Positions 1 through 8,532 of a DNA stretch of 64,000 bases are shown one piece after another. The position numbers and the translations under genes are program-made. Origin of the DNA: Ensifer adhaerens. Lineage in GTDB: Bacteria; Pseudomonadota; Alphaproteobacteria; Rhizobiales; Rhizobiaceae. The stretch spans positions 1 to 64,000 of the forward strand of contig NZ_LGAP01000016.1 in assembly GCF_001270265.1 (NCBI RefSeq), given 5' to 3'. Position 1 is the first letter of the stretch, and every line of letters begins with the position of its first letter. The notes beneath the pieces were generated by a model. It saw only the letters and a list, made by a program, of their open reading frames with translations, did not search any database and was not told the DNA's origin.

Positions 1-111
1 TGCTTCTCAAAACTCAAGCAGTTCCGCAGAGTAGCCACGCGCTACGAGAAAACGGCACAAAACTACCGAGCCGTCGTCACAATCGCAGCCATCGTCCTCT
101 GGATCAGGTAA
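1..111 (+). CDS. IS5-type transposase, C-terminal fragment
   Basis: Frame 1 is open from the window edge to TAA and gives 36 residues including FSKLKQFRRVATRYEK and a terminal AIVLWIR. This is the conserved C-terminal block of IS5/IS427-group transposases (family form: FNKLKHFRRVATRYDK...). The start and the DDE catalytic residues are outside the window, so it is not possible to say whether the gene is intact. Confidence 0.7.
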   Translation, partial: CFSKLKQFRRVATRYEKTAQNYRAVVTIAAIVLWIR

Positions 112-125
112 GTGTCCACACGACC
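1..125 (+). mobile_element. 3' end of an IS5-family insertion sequence (truncated by window edge)
   Basis: The first bases encode the end of a DDE transposase, followed by a short non-coding tail with GTGTCCACACGACC that looks like a terminal inverted repeat, then CTAG. The left end lies outside the window, so the element's length, target duplication and identity cannot be established. It sits just behind the stop codon of the flagellar DUF1217 gene without interrupting it. Confidence 0.6.
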
Positions 126-139
126 TAGCCGCTTAGGCT

Positions 140-2590
140 TTACCGGCCGCCGGCTCTCAGCTGTGCAAGCGAAAACAATGCGTCGGCGCTGATGCCGCCG
201 CCGCTGCCGCCGGTCAGGATGGCGAGCCCCGGATTGACGTCGGTGTTGTTCTCGACGTCATAAAGCGCGGTGAAGCGCCTCAGCAGCTTCTCGAGCTCCT
301 CGGGATCCTGAAGGTCCTTGATGTCCATCAGGCGTTCGATGTAGGCGGCCTGCATCTCGATCTTGGCGCTGGCCAGGCCCTCGGGCATGCTGTAGGCGGT
401 GCGAACGACCTGCATCAGCGCGTTGTCGGCGAGCAAATCATAGGGCGTGGTGATTTCAGGCGCCTTGCGCTTGAAATAGAGCGCCAGTCGGACACCGGCA
501 TTGTCCTCGCCCTCACTCTCCTCAAGCGTCTGGTTAAGATAGAGATCGAACGTCATCGTCAGTCCACGCCGCGTCTGGATCTGCCCAGCCTCGCCTGTCA
601 CGATCTTTCCGTCCTTGTCGAAGTTGAAGGCGGAAACGATCTCGCGATACTTCAAGCCGTTTGGATCGGTATTGATGAAGCTCTTGCGATCGTTGAGGTC
701 GGAGGTGAACATCTGCTTGAGGTAGTCGGTCTTGACGCCCTCCGGATCGATGCCGGCGCCGATCAGCACGATATCGACGAGCCGCTTGTCCTCGAGGAAA
801 TCGTCGAGCGTTTCGATCTTCTGGATCTGCGTCGTGTAGTACTTGCTTTCCTCTTCGGCCTTCGTCTTGGCGGCCTTCTTTTCGTCCTCCGTGCCGAAGC
901 GCGACTTCTCGACGATATAGGCCTTGGCAGTATTGACGATGTCAGCCTCGTTCTGCGCCAACTTGGGTGAGCCAAGTGTACCGTCCGGGTTGAAATTAAA
1001 GGCCTTCACCAGCTTGATATAGCGCTCGTCCCGCAAGGAGTTGGCGTAGCTTGCCGGATTGTTGAGATCGCTTGTCAGAATCTGCTTCAGCTTGCGCGGC
1101 GTCAGATCCTCGTTTTCAAGGCCAAAGGCGCTGAGCACGAAGGAGCGCAATTCGCTATTGCCGACGAGATCATCGACCGTACTCATGGTCTTGATCAATA
1201 GCTTGTAGCGACTGATCTTGCCCTCGTCCGCTGCATCGTCGGCGTCGTTGTAGTGGACCATGTAACCATCGGTGGTCGTAGTGGTCTGTTCGGTCGTCTG
1301 CGCCTTGGTACCGGCCGGCAGCGTGCCGTCGGGCTGGAAGTTGAATGCCGCAAGCAGAGCCTTGTAGGCCTTGTTGTACTCACCGCCGAACTTGTTCACG
1401 TAGCTGTTCGGATCGTTGATGTCGCTGGTGAGAATATTCTCGATCGTCGCGTTCACGGTCGTGACAGGCAGGCCGAACGCGTTTCGGACGTAGTCCGCGA
1501 GGCGCGGGTCGGCCACAAGCTCGGCAACGGTCGTGATGGAACCGATCTTCTGTTCGAAATAATCCCTGTTGAGGAGCGCTCCCGAAGGGGTCAGTCGCGG
1601 ACTGCTGAAGATGTGCGCGTCGTTCAGCATCTTCTTCTTTTCGTCGGTGATCGCCTTACCGCCCACAGGCACGCTGCCATCGGCTTCGAAGTTGAAGGCC
1701 CCGTTTATCTGCCGATAAGCGTCGAGCATGCTGATCTGCCTGTTCAACATGCTTACTTCGGTCGAAAGCTCGTTCGCCAATGCGGTCGACTCGCTACCGA
1801 CCGGCGGCAGCTTGGTGTTGAGGTCAGCGACGATGGCGTTCTTGGCGTCGATCTGGGCCTGGATCGCAGGCTTGTCCGCCTCCGCCGCCTCGGCGAGTTG
1901 GGCTGTCAGCGTGCTGATGTCCTTTATGGCGGCTTCGCGCGTCTCCCGATCGGGCTGCGGCTTCCTGGGTTCGGTGCGCCGCGTCTGCGCTGCGGGCTGG
2001 GGGGTGGGAAGATCCGCCGGCTCGCTGGTCAACGCGTACCGCACCTGATCATAGGAGTAATTGCGCGTATCGATGTTGAAGATACTGAAAGCGTATGAGC
2101 GCAAACGTTCATTGCCGAGGAACTGATCGACGTTGGTGACGAGATCCATGGCCGCGTTGAAATAGGCGTTGTCTCCTTTGAGAACAGTGTCGAGATTGGC
2201 GACTCGTTCGTTGTAGAGACCGATCAGTGCATCCTGCTGCGCCGTCGTCTGCGCGGCGGCCGACGATGTGCTGAAGCTGAACGCCTCGGCAAAGTTGCGG
2301 TAACGGTCGTCCGTCAGCCGGCTGGCAAAGCTGTTCTCGTCCTTCAGATCGCTTTCGAGCACCTTGCGCATGAAGGCCTTGGCATAGGTCATGTCTTCGA
2401 GGCCATGCGCCTTCATGGCATAGGAATAGAGGCGGTAGTCGTCGAGGAACTCGTCGACCGTTTTCACGTTGCCGATGTTTTCCTTGTAGTACTCGGCCTC
2501 GCGGGCGACCAGCGGCCGGTCGGCAACACGATTGAGGGTGGTCCTCAAGTCGCTCGTGATCCGGCTGTAGTTGAGATAGGTCGAAACCAT
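140..2590 (-). CDS. DUF1217 repeat protein, flagellum-associated
   Basis: This 816-residue protein has no signal peptide or membrane segment and consists of repeated DUF1217 units. Each unit reads roughly 'TVDEFL.D.RL..Y...A.GL', then 'L.SDL.D..S.', then 'Y..L..AFNF'. Such units begin near residues 35, 150, 345, 450 and 590, with a divergent sixth near 700; a charged Gln/Ala-rich linker lies between the second and third. DUF1217 proteins are found beside flagellar genes in alphaproteobacteria and are often co-regulated with them; their biochemical role is unknown to me. Here no flagellar gene adjoins it: an IS end lies downstream and DUF6101 is divergent upstream. The chosen ATG gives the conserved N-terminus MVSTYLNYSRI and follows a purine-rich GGGGCAGCAGG. 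Confidence 0.8.
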   Translation of the reverse strand: MVSTYLNYSRITSDLRTTLNRVADRPLVAREAEYYKENIGNVKTVDEFLDDYRLYSYAMKAHGLEDMTYAKAFMRKVLESDLKDENSFASRLTDDRYRNFAEAFSFSTSSAAAQTTAQQDALIGLYNERVANLDTVLKGDNAYFNAAMDLVTNVDQFLGNERLRSYAFSIFNIDTRNYSYDQVRYALTSEPADLPTPQPAAQTRRTEPRKPQPDRETREAAIKDISTLTAQLAEAAEADKPAIQAQIDAKNAIVADLNTKLPPVGSESTALANELSTEVSMLNRQISMLDAYRQINGAFNFEADGSVPVGGKAITDEKKKMLNDAHIFSSPRLTPSGALLNRDYFEQKIGSITTVAELVADPRLADYVRNAFGLPVTTVNATIENILTSDINDPNSYVNKFGGEYNKAYKALLAAFNFQPDGTLPAGTKAQTTEQTTTTTDGYMVHYNDADDAADEGKISRYKLLIKTMSTVDDLVGNSELRSFVLSAFGLENEDLTPRKLKQILTSDLNNPASYANSLRDERYIKLVKAFNFNPDGTLGSPKLAQNEADIVNTAKAYIVEKSRFGTEDEKKAAKTKAEEESKYYTTQIQKIETLDDFLEDKRLVDIVLIGAGIDPEGVKTDYLKQMFTSDLNDRKSFINTDPNGLKYREIVSAFNFDKDGKIVTGEAGQIQTRRGLTMTFDLYLNQTLEESEGEDNAGVRLALYFKRKAPEITTPYDLLADNALMQVVRTAYSMPEGLASAKIEMQAAYIERLMDIKDLQDPEELEKLLRRFTALYDVENNTDVNPGLAILTGGSGGGISADALFSLAQLRAGGR

Positions 2591-2915
2591 GCCTGCTGCC
2601 CCGTCGCTTACTTAAGGGGCGGGTCGCACCAATCCCCCGAAACAGAATTCTGACGCGGCATGATTGCACGACAGGCTTGTGTGTGGCTTTTCGCCGCCGC
2701 CGCCAGCCATTGCCAAAAATGCGAGCGCTCGCGTTGACGAAACAGAAACCTTGGCCGCTCGGCTTTTGCTAACCATCGAAAAACGCAAAGTTTTCTTAAC
2801 CGCGATTTTTAAGTCGGCCGGAAGGAGGGCCGCCTATTCTCCAGCCCATAGAGGACGAAAAGTCCCGAAGAGAAGACCGGAAATCGGCTCTCAAGGAAAA
2901 ACAAGGGCGATTGAA

Positions 2916-3482
2916 ATGCGCAATACACTCTCTCAACCCGCATGGGTCGAAAACACGCTCCGGCTCGATCCGAAGCGTTTTCCTCAGCAGGCAAGCTACG
3001 TCCTGCGTGGCCATACAGGCAATGTCACGATCAGCCTGGACGAGCGTGGCGCGGTTCTGCGCAAGGTGCTACCATCAAGCGGCCTGCCGCTTTCGATCGC
3101 ACTGCCGGCGCGGGCATTCAAAGGGGTCGCGGCACGCGCGATCGACCACGGCGACGGAGACGTTACAGTGACGCTTGAACTTCATCATGACGATCCGGAC
3201 CTTTGCGTTCCGCTGCTCGTTGCACATGATCTTTCCGATATCGCCGCCGATTGGCGCGCCTGGGCCGAAGCCTATCGCATTCCGATGCTGATGGTCGAAG
3301 CCGATGGCGTTGCCCGCGCGCTGGAAGAGCATCTCGGCGAGGTTCGCACCGCACCGCTCAAGCCACGGCGCCGCCATTCCTTCTTTGCCGACCGCCGGCC
3401 GCGCTTCCTCGTGCGCCGCTCCACCGGCCGGCTTGGCGTCAACATGAAGATCGACGGGCGCGAAATCATCGCCCGCAGCTAA
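2916..3482 (+). CDS. DUF6101 family protein
   Basis: The product is 188 residues, soluble, with no signal peptide, and rich in Arg near the C-terminus (APLKPRRRHSFFADRRPR). It resembles the conserved rhizobial family DUF6101, whose function is not known to me. An in-frame upstream extension to 2664 exists, but AAGGAAAA a few bases before the ATG at 2916 and the natural start MRNTLSQPAWVENTLRLDP favour the shorter form. It is monocistronic: a strong terminator follows 24 bases after the stop, and the upstream gene is divergent. Confidence 0.7.
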   Translation: MRNTLSQPAWVENTLRLDPKRFPQQASYVLRGHTGNVTISLDERGAVLRKVLPSSGLPLSIALPARAFKGVAARAIDHGDGDVTVTLELHHDDPDLCVPLLVAHDLSDIAADWRAWAEAYRIPMLMVEADGVARALEEHLGEVRTAPLKPRRRHSFFADRRPRFLVRRSTGRLGVNMKIDGREIIARS

Positions 3483-3505
3483 GTTTTCCTGAATTCCTCC
3501 AGTGC

Positions 3506-3540
3506 AAAAACCGGTCGTTCCCTGCGACCGGTTTTTGTTT
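3506..3540 (+). terminator. Rho-independent terminator after DUF6101 gene
   Basis: AAAAACCGGTCG pairs perfectly with CGACCGGTTTTT around a 7-base loop and runs into GTTT. The A and T tracts on both sides could allow use from either strand. Confidence 0.85.
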
Positions 3541-3549
3541 GCGGCTACG

Positions 3550-3655
3550 GCATAATTCCTCAAATCGGATTCGATTTGAGGTGAAAATTATGCAGCGAGT
3601 CCAAAGCGCTACAGCGTCCTTAGCGCGTCATATTTGACGCGCGGCGCTGTAACGT
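3550..3655. repeat. Two-hairpin intergenic palindromic repeat, copy 1
   Basis: The first hairpin is GCATAATT...AATTATGC with a Phe-less AT-rich stem around CAAATCGGATTCGATTTG; the second is TACAGCG...CGCTGTA enclosing CGCGTC...GACGCG. The same pair of hairpins occurs, more or less complete, at 13439-13529, 23289-23397, 38017-38123 and 62552-62655. The copies lie in intergenic space only. This is the style of rhizobial mosaic palindromic elements; I have not assigned it to a named family. Confidence 0.8.
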
Positions 3656-3761
3656 CAGAACGTTCACGGCCAAATCGACGTGTTCCTTTGGAAACAGCCG
3701 CTTCGCCTTCTTCATGCCATATCGGGCTCATAGCCAAGGTCACGAAAGAAGGAGACACCCG

Positions 3762-3866
3762 ATGCGCAAGCACCTCGCCGCAACCGTTGCCGCAGTCGCC
3801 GCCATTTTCCGTGCACGTTCCAAGGCGAAGATGCGCAAGGCTGTCACCGAAGTAAGCTGGGCCTGA
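3762..3866 (+). CDS. Possible 34-residue small basic protein
   Basis: An ATG lies 8 bases behind AAAGAAGGAG, one of the best ribosome binding sites in the window. It opens a 34-codon frame, MRKHLAATVAAVAAIFRARS onward, ending in TEVSWA. The frame is rich in Lys and Arg with a short Ala/Val hydrophobic stretch (residues 6-15). A terminator follows about 70 bases after the stop and another closes the preceding gene, so the frame sits in its own transcript-sized interval. It could be a small protein or a leader; there is no homology that I recognise. Confidence 0.45.
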   Translation: MRKHLAATVAAVAAIFRARSKAKMRKAVTEVSWA

Positions 3867-3938
3867 CGTGTTCCAGCATTTGCCGACGCATCGGCAAATG
3901 CGCAAGACGTGCATCAAGCAATTTGGATAGACTGCCGG

Positions 3939-3965
3939 ATCCTCCGCCAAGACGGAGGATTTTTC
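3939..3965 (+). terminator. Rho-independent terminator after the small ORF
   Basis: ATCCTCCG pairs with CGGAGGAT around CCAAGA or similar and is followed by TTTTC. It overlaps the stop codon of the convergent ubiA gene by a few bases. Confidence 0.75.
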
Positions 3966-4923
3966 ATATCAGCCGAACAAAAAGCGCAGCGACAAGCCCG
4001 GCGAAGATGATCAGCCCCACGACACCATTGAACTTGAACAATGCAAGGCATTGCGAGGGGTCGTGAATGTTCAGCACCAGGATCTGATAGGTCAGCAGCA
4101 CGGCGGCGACAAGCAAACCGAGATAGGCAAACAGCCCCGCTCCGGCCGCGAGAAACGACAACAGCATAAGCGCGATGGCAAGCCCATAGAGCCCGATCAG
4201 CCAGGGGCGTGGATTGTCGCCGAAGCGGCGAGCCGTCGACCGCACACCGATCAATTCGTCGTCTTCCCTGTCCTGGTAGGCGTAGATCGTGTCGTAGCCG
4301 ATCGTCCAGGCGATCGCCGCGCCATAGAGCAGCACGGGCGCGAGCGAAAGCGACCCGAACTCCGCCGTCCAGCCCATGATCGCACCCCAGGAAAACGCAA
4401 GGCCGAGGAAGAACTGCGGCCAGTCGGTAAAGCGCTTGGCAAAGGGGTAGATTGCCACAAGTCCCAGCGACAGCACGCCGAGCAAAATTGTGAAGGCGTT
4501 AAGCTGTAGCAGAACCACGAGCCCGACGAGCGCCTGCAGCACCATGAAGACCTTTGCCTGAAAGCGGGAAACCCGGCCCGATGGCAATGGGCGCGAACGG
4601 GTTCGCGCGACTTCCATGTCGATGTCATGATCGACGATGTCGTTGAAGGTGCAGCCGGCGCCGCGCATGGCAATGGCACCGGCGATGAAGAGGAAGCTGT
4701 GAAAAACGAACCGGCCGAGCGAAAATTGCCCCGCTGCCGCCGCTGTACCCGAAGCCAGGGCGATCGACCACAGGCATGGCCACATCAGCAATTGCCAACC
4801 GATCGGGCGGTCCCAGCGAGCAAGTTGCGCATAGGGCCAGAGTGCGCGCGGCAGCACGCGGTAGACCCAGTTGTTCGACGGGGCGTCGTGGACGCGCCCG
4901 GAATCGGCGGAGAACGTGTTCAT
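3964..4923 (-). CDS. ubiA: 4-hydroxybenzoate polyprenyltransferase
   Basis: The enzyme attaches the polyprenyl tail to 4-hydroxybenzoate, the membrane step of ubiquinone synthesis. The 319-residue protein has about eight or nine hydrophobic segments and both Asp-rich, Mg-prenyl-diphosphate-binding motifs of the UbiA family: NDIVDHDID at residues 94-102 and DTIYAYQDREDD at 211-222. The length is usual for the family with a short N-terminal extension. It is monocistronic: a long inverted-repeat element lies upstream and a convergent terminator downstream. Its prenyl donor would be made by the synthase gene at 25.5 kb in the same window. Confidence 0.95.
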   Translation of the reverse strand: MNTFSADSGRVHDAPSNNWVYRVLPRALWPYAQLARWDRPIGWQLLMWPCLWSIALASGTAAAAGQFSLGRFVFHSFLFIAGAIAMRGAGCTFNDIVDHDIDMEVARTRSRPLPSGRVSRFQAKVFMVLQALVGLVVLLQLNAFTILLGVLSLGLVAIYPFAKRFTDWPQFFLGLAFSWGAIMGWTAEFGSLSLAPVLLYGAAIAWTIGYDTIYAYQDREDDELIGVRSTARRFGDNPRPWLIGLYGLAIALMLLSFLAAGAGLFAYLGLLVAAVLLTYQILVLNIHDPSQCLALFKFNGVVGLIIFAGLVAALFVRLI

Positions 4924-4987
4924 GCTCCCTGTTTGACGCCGCGCGCCGGGACGGTCAAGCGGTTCGATGCCGCACCGTCCCGACGCG

Positions 4988-5255
4988 TTATACCAAGTCT
5001 CGGTGATAGAAACCTATAGGATGGACCATGGCTGGTCTCTGGCTAGGCGCGGGGCGCAGCGCGATGCTGACGCATCGAACAAGCGTCGCAACGACGCCAG
5101 AGACCAGCCATGGTCCACCTTCGGCAGGCTTCTCGGGCTTTCTGGCGGCGTCGAGATCCTTGACCGATGCGTGAGCATCGCTCCGCGGACCTCTCCTAGC
5201 CAGAAAACCCGATCGAGCCTGTCCCATAGGTTCCTATCATCGAGACTTGGTATCA
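4988..5255. repeat. 268-bp long inverted-repeat element (element A)
   Basis: The outer arms 4990-5020 and 5223-5253 pair at 28 of 31 positions and begin ATACCAAG. Inside, 5023-5043 is a perfect 21-base inverted repeat of 5096-5116. Two inverted copies of a 45-base module are present: 5056-5100 forward and 5142-5186 reverse. Both contain the hairpin CGATGC-N4-GCATCG with different loops. The element fills the gap between ubiA and the outer-membrane protein gene. Open frames across it on both strands are products of the symmetry. A related element occurs at 33464-33645. Confidence 0.8.
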
Positions 5256-5265
5256 GCGGCACCGT

Positions 5266-6072
5266 TCAGTGAAGCGTGAAGTCGAAGCGGTAGGTGGCCG
5301 ACAGGCCGACGAGGAACTGGTTGCGGCTGCCGCGCTCGCGCACGAGGCTGGAGTCGGCGGCAGAGCCCATCAGGCGGCGATATTCGGCATAGGCGCCGGT
5401 TTCGAGCTTTTCCGTTGCCTGCCAGTTGATCGCCGCACCAACACCGGCGGAATGAATGCCGCCGTGCGGATTATAGGTGCTGAGGCCGGATGCTGCCGAC
5501 TCGGCATCGTTCACGCCGTAATAGGCGCTGAAATAGTCACTGGTGGCAGCCGTCATGCGCGGACCGGCGGAAATGCGAACATTGCTGCTGATGTCGGTAA
5601 ATGCGTCCGCAGCAACATCGGCGACGATGCCATGATGGCTGCGAATGCCTTGCCGGACTTCCGCGCGCACGCGCATCCAGTCGGTCGGGTAGACTTCGGC
5701 GAAACCACCGAGCTCGCCACCGAACTTGACGGGGTCGAGACCCCTAAGGTCGCTGGAGGTACCGGCGTCGCGTTCGAAGATCAGCTTGCCGGCGACACCG
5801 GCGCGGAACCCGCCCTGGTCGAGCAGCGCATAGGACATGTTGTCGTTGCGCGACGAGAAGCGAACGGTGCTGCCAGCCTTGCCGAGCGAGATCAGCGGCG
5901 CGGCCTGGAACATGCGCTTGGAGGCGCCTTCGTATTTCGGGCCGAGAAAGCCGGTGGCGCCGACCTTCAAGTACCAGTCGCCGGACCAGAAATACTGGCC
6001 GTCACCAGCCGAGGCCGTGCCTGCGGACAACAAAAGGGTTCCAGAAAGGAGGAGAAGAGAACGGATACGCAA
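5266..6072 (-). CDS. MipA/OmpV family outer-membrane protein
   Basis: The 268-residue protein starts with a clear signal peptide (MRIRSLLLLSGTLLLSAGTASA, cleaved near residue 22). The rest has the alternating pattern of a small beta-barrel and ends in an aromatic-rich strand (TYRFDFTLH), as outer-membrane proteins do. WYLKVGATGFLGPKYEG near the mature N-terminus and the overall length fit MipA/OmpV. In E. coli MipA is a scaffold for murein hydrolase MltA and synthase PBP1B, but most rhizobial members are uncharacterised. The stop lies only 10 bases from element A. Confidence 0.8.
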   Translation of the reverse strand: MRIRSLLLLSGTLLLSAGTASAGDGQYFWSGDWYLKVGATGFLGPKYEGASKRMFQAAPLISLGKAGSTVRFSSRNDNMSYALLDQGGFRAGVAGKLIFERDAGTSSDLRGLDPVKFGGELGGFAEVYPTDWMRVRAEVRQGIRSHHGIVADVAADAFTDISSNVRISAGPRMTAATSDYFSAYYGVNDAESAASGLSTYNPHGGIHSAGVGAAINWQATEKLETGAYAEYRRLMGSAADSSLVRERGSRNQFLVGLSATYRFDFTLH

Positions 6073-6237
6073 GGAACAACTCCGGAAGAATCATTCGCCG
6101 GGGCGAAGTTTGAACCGTGCCCTTGCGCCGGCCAGTGGCGCAATCTGATAGGACACGGGGCGACTTATTTCCCGTTGTTCCTACGATTCCGTTAACCAGG
6201 TCAATTCAGCCTCCGTTTCCCATACCAGCCGCGGCGC

Positions 6238-7053
6238 CTACCGGCCCTGGTACATTTTCAGGTAGTGGCTGGGGGCGCTTCCAAGCATGCGCCGAAACAT
6301 CGTCGTGAAGGCCGCAACGTTCTCGTAGCCGGCATCGAGCGCGACGTTGGTGATCGATTCACCATCCGCAAGGCGTGGCAGCGATGCGAAGATGCAGGCC
6401 TGCTGGCGCCAGGTGACGAAACTGACACCTGTCTCGTTGCGAAACATCCGCGTGAATGTCCGTCGGCTCAAACCCAGGCGGTCGGCCCACTGATCGATAT
6501 TGGCGGTCGCCGACGGCGCCCCCAGGAACTGCCGGCAGAGAAGCGCCAGCTTCTGCTCGCGCGGAAAAGGCAGACCGAGCGGCCGCTCATGCAGAAGCGC
6601 GATCTCCCCCAAGAGGAGATCCATGATCAACTGCTCCCGCCGCTCCGACATCGTTTCGCTCTCGACGCTGACCAGTGCATCGACGAGGCTGCCCGCCAGC
6701 GGGGTGATCTCCATCACCATCGGCCGTTCGGCACGCAGCAGCGACGGCGTGAAATAGATCGAGTGCATGCGCACATCGCTGATCATCTCGGTCGAATGCT
6801 CGACGCCTGCCGGGATCAACAACGCGTGCCCCGGCGGAACGAGCCAACGCCCGTGGGCCGTGCGCACAAGGACAACACCTTGCCGCGCCCACCACAATTG
6901 CGTGCGGGTATGGCTGTGGAGCGGAACGGTCAGGCCAGCGCCATAATCGCGGCCAAGGGCGAGCACGGCCGAGTTTCCGGCCTCGATCCAGTCCAGGTTC
7001 CTGAAGTGGTCGGCATCGGGCAGTTCGGGCAAGTTTACTCGTTGGATCGGCAT
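6238..7053 (-). CDS. AraC-family transcriptional regulator with cupin sensor domain
   Basis: The N-terminal half is a cupin-like AraC sensor domain (HSHTRTQLWWARQGVVLV, then GHALLIPAGVEH). The C-terminal hundred residues form the two helix-turn-helix units of AraC proteins (IDQWADRLGLSRRTFTRMF and ITNVALDAGYENVAAFTTMF). It is divergent from the Fsr-like exporter gene, with about 110 bases between starts, so it is the likely regulator of that gene. The start is uncertain: MPIQRVNLPE is preferred, while an ATG at 7083 or GTG at 7086 would add about ten residues. The ligand is unknown. Confidence 0.85.
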   Translation of the reverse strand: MPIQRVNLPELPDADHFRNLDWIEAGNSAVLALGRDYGAGLTVPLHSHTRTQLWWARQGVVLVRTAHGRWLVPPGHALLIPAGVEHSTEMISDVRMHSIYFTPSLLRAERPMVMEITPLAGSLVDALVSVESETMSERREQLIMDLLLGEIALLHERPLGLPFPREQKLALLCRQFLGAPSATANIDQWADRLGLSRRTFTRMFRNETGVSFVTWRQQACIFASLPRLADGESITNVALDAGYENVAAFTTMFRRMLGSAPSHYLKMYQGR

Positions 7054-7161
7054 TGGCCCACTCACGAAAGAACTCGACCACATCACAAAAGCAGGCCACG
7101 AGCAAGATCAGTAGAGATATCCCTCGCCGCAAACAACCATCGAGACGGCAAGGAAACATCC

Positions 7162-8361
7162 ATGGCAACGGTTACTTCAACCGGGGACATAACCCCGGAA
7201 AAGACGGCATTTTCCGTCATCCTGGCAGTCAGCTTCTGCCACATGCTGAACGACATCATGCAATCGCTGCTGACGGCGCTCTATCCCTTGCTCAAGGCGA
7301 ACTATTCGCTCGATTTCGTCCAGATCGGCCTTCTGACCTTCACCTTTCAGCTGACCGCCTCGATGCTGCAGCCGGCTGTCGGCATCATCACCGACCGCTG
7401 GGCGCTGCCCTACTCACTGCCGGTAGCGATGCTTTCCACATGCTCCGGCCTGATCCTGCTCGCGAACGCCCATGATTTCTCGATGCTGCTGCTCGCTGCA
7501 AGCCTGATCGGCGTCGGTTCGGCGATCTTCCATCCGGAATCCTCGCGCATCGCCCGCCTCGCCTCGGGTGGGCGGCATGGCTTGGCGCAATCGCTGTTCC
7601 AGGTCGGTGGCAATGCCGGCAGCGCCATGGGACCGCTGCTCGCAGCCTTCATCGTCATCCCCTTCGGCCAGGGTAGCCTCAGCTGGTTCTCGATCGTCGC
7701 GGTCATCGGCTTCTTCGTGCTCTCCTGGGTCAGCACCTGGTACGTGCGTCACCGCCGTTCGTCGATGAGCCGGCCAGCACCGAGCCGCGCGCTGCCGCTG
7801 CCGAAGAACCGCGTGATATGGGCCGTCGCCGTCCTGGTGCTGCTGACCGCCACCAAGAACGTCTATATGGCCAGCATCTCCAGCTACTTCACTTTCTTCG
7901 TCATCGAGAAGTTCAGCGTTACCGTGCAGCAGGCGCAGCTGATGCTCTTCCTGTTCTTAGGTGCGGCCGCCGCAGGCACCTTCCTCGGCGGTCCGATCGG
8001 CGACCGTTACGGTGCCCGCTTCGTCATCTGGTTCTCGATCCTCGGCGTCATCCCCTTCGCGCTGATGCTGCCCTATGCGAACCTCTTCTGGACCGGCGTG
8101 CTGTCGATCATCATCGGCTTCATCTTCTCCTCCGCGTTTTCGGCAATCGTCGTTTTCGCGCAGGAGCTGGTGCCGGGTCGCGTCGGGCTGATTGCCGGTG
8201 TCTTTTTCGGCTTCGCCTTCGGATTCGGCGGCATGGGTGCAGCTCTTCTCGGCATTTTTGCCGACCGGCAGGGCATCGAGTTCGTCTACACCGTCTGCTC
8301 CTATCTGCCGCTGCTCGGCATTCTGACGATCCTTCTGCCCAAGATGCCCGCGCGGCATTAG
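7162..8361 (+). CDS. fsr: Fosmidomycin-resistance-like MFS exporter
   Basis: This 399-residue major facilitator protein has 12 predicted membrane segments. The first contains HMLNDIMQSLLTALYPLLK, and the block GVGSAIFHPESSRIAR is a hallmark of the Fsr (fosmidomycin resistance) subgroup. In E. coli Fsr exports fosmidomycin; natural substrates in rhizobia are not established. The ATG follows CAAGGAAA at good distance; longer in-frame extensions overlap the divergent regulator and are rejected. The gene ends in a strong terminator, so it is a single-gene unit controlled from the shared AraC intergenic region. The symbol is by family resemblance. Confidence 0.8.
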   Translation: MATVTSTGDITPEKTAFSVILAVSFCHMLNDIMQSLLTALYPLLKANYSLDFVQIGLLTFTFQLTASMLQPAVGIITDRWALPYSLPVAMLSTCSGLILLANAHDFSMLLLAASLIGVGSAIFHPESSRIARLASGGRHGLAQSLFQVGGNAGSAMGPLLAAFIVIPFGQGSLSWFSIVAVIGFFVLSWVSTWYVRHRRSSMSRPAPSRALPLPKNRVIWAVAVLVLLTATKNVYMASISSYFTFFVIEKFSVTVQQAQLMLFLFLGAAAAGTFLGGPIGDRYGARFVIWFSILGVIPFALMLPYANLFWTGVLSIIIGFIFSSAFSAIVVFAQELVPGRVGLIAGVFFGFAFGFGGMGAALLGIFADRQGIEFVYTVCSYLPLLGILTILLPKMPARH

Positions 8362-8387
8362 GCAGACATCGTACGGCGGACTTTTCA

Positions 8388-8420
8388 ACGGGCGCCGCCA
8401 TGCGGCGCCCGTTCTGTTTT
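8388..8420 (+). terminator. Rho-independent terminator after the MFS gene
   Basis: AACGGGCGCCGC pairs with GCGGCGCCCGTT around CAT, followed by CTGTTTT. Confidence 0.85.
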
Positions 8421-8532
8421 CTCCGCCCGTCCACGCCTTGCTCCAGCTATGCTATTTCCCGCAGCCCTGCGTAATCATTCATCAATTTTTGCGCGCTACG
8501 GTCGCTGGATGGGGCTTGGGCAGGGGTAGACA

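Noticed and set aside
3609-3950. Minus-strand frame of about 113 codons in the intergenic region before ubiA
   Set aside because: Crosses a repeat and two hairpins, Cys/Gly-rich without family resemblance, while the 34-codon plus-strand frame has the better start.
4967-5272. Short open frames across element A on both strands
   Set aside because: They follow from the inverted-repeat symmetry, have no ribosome binding sites and read the same module in both directions.
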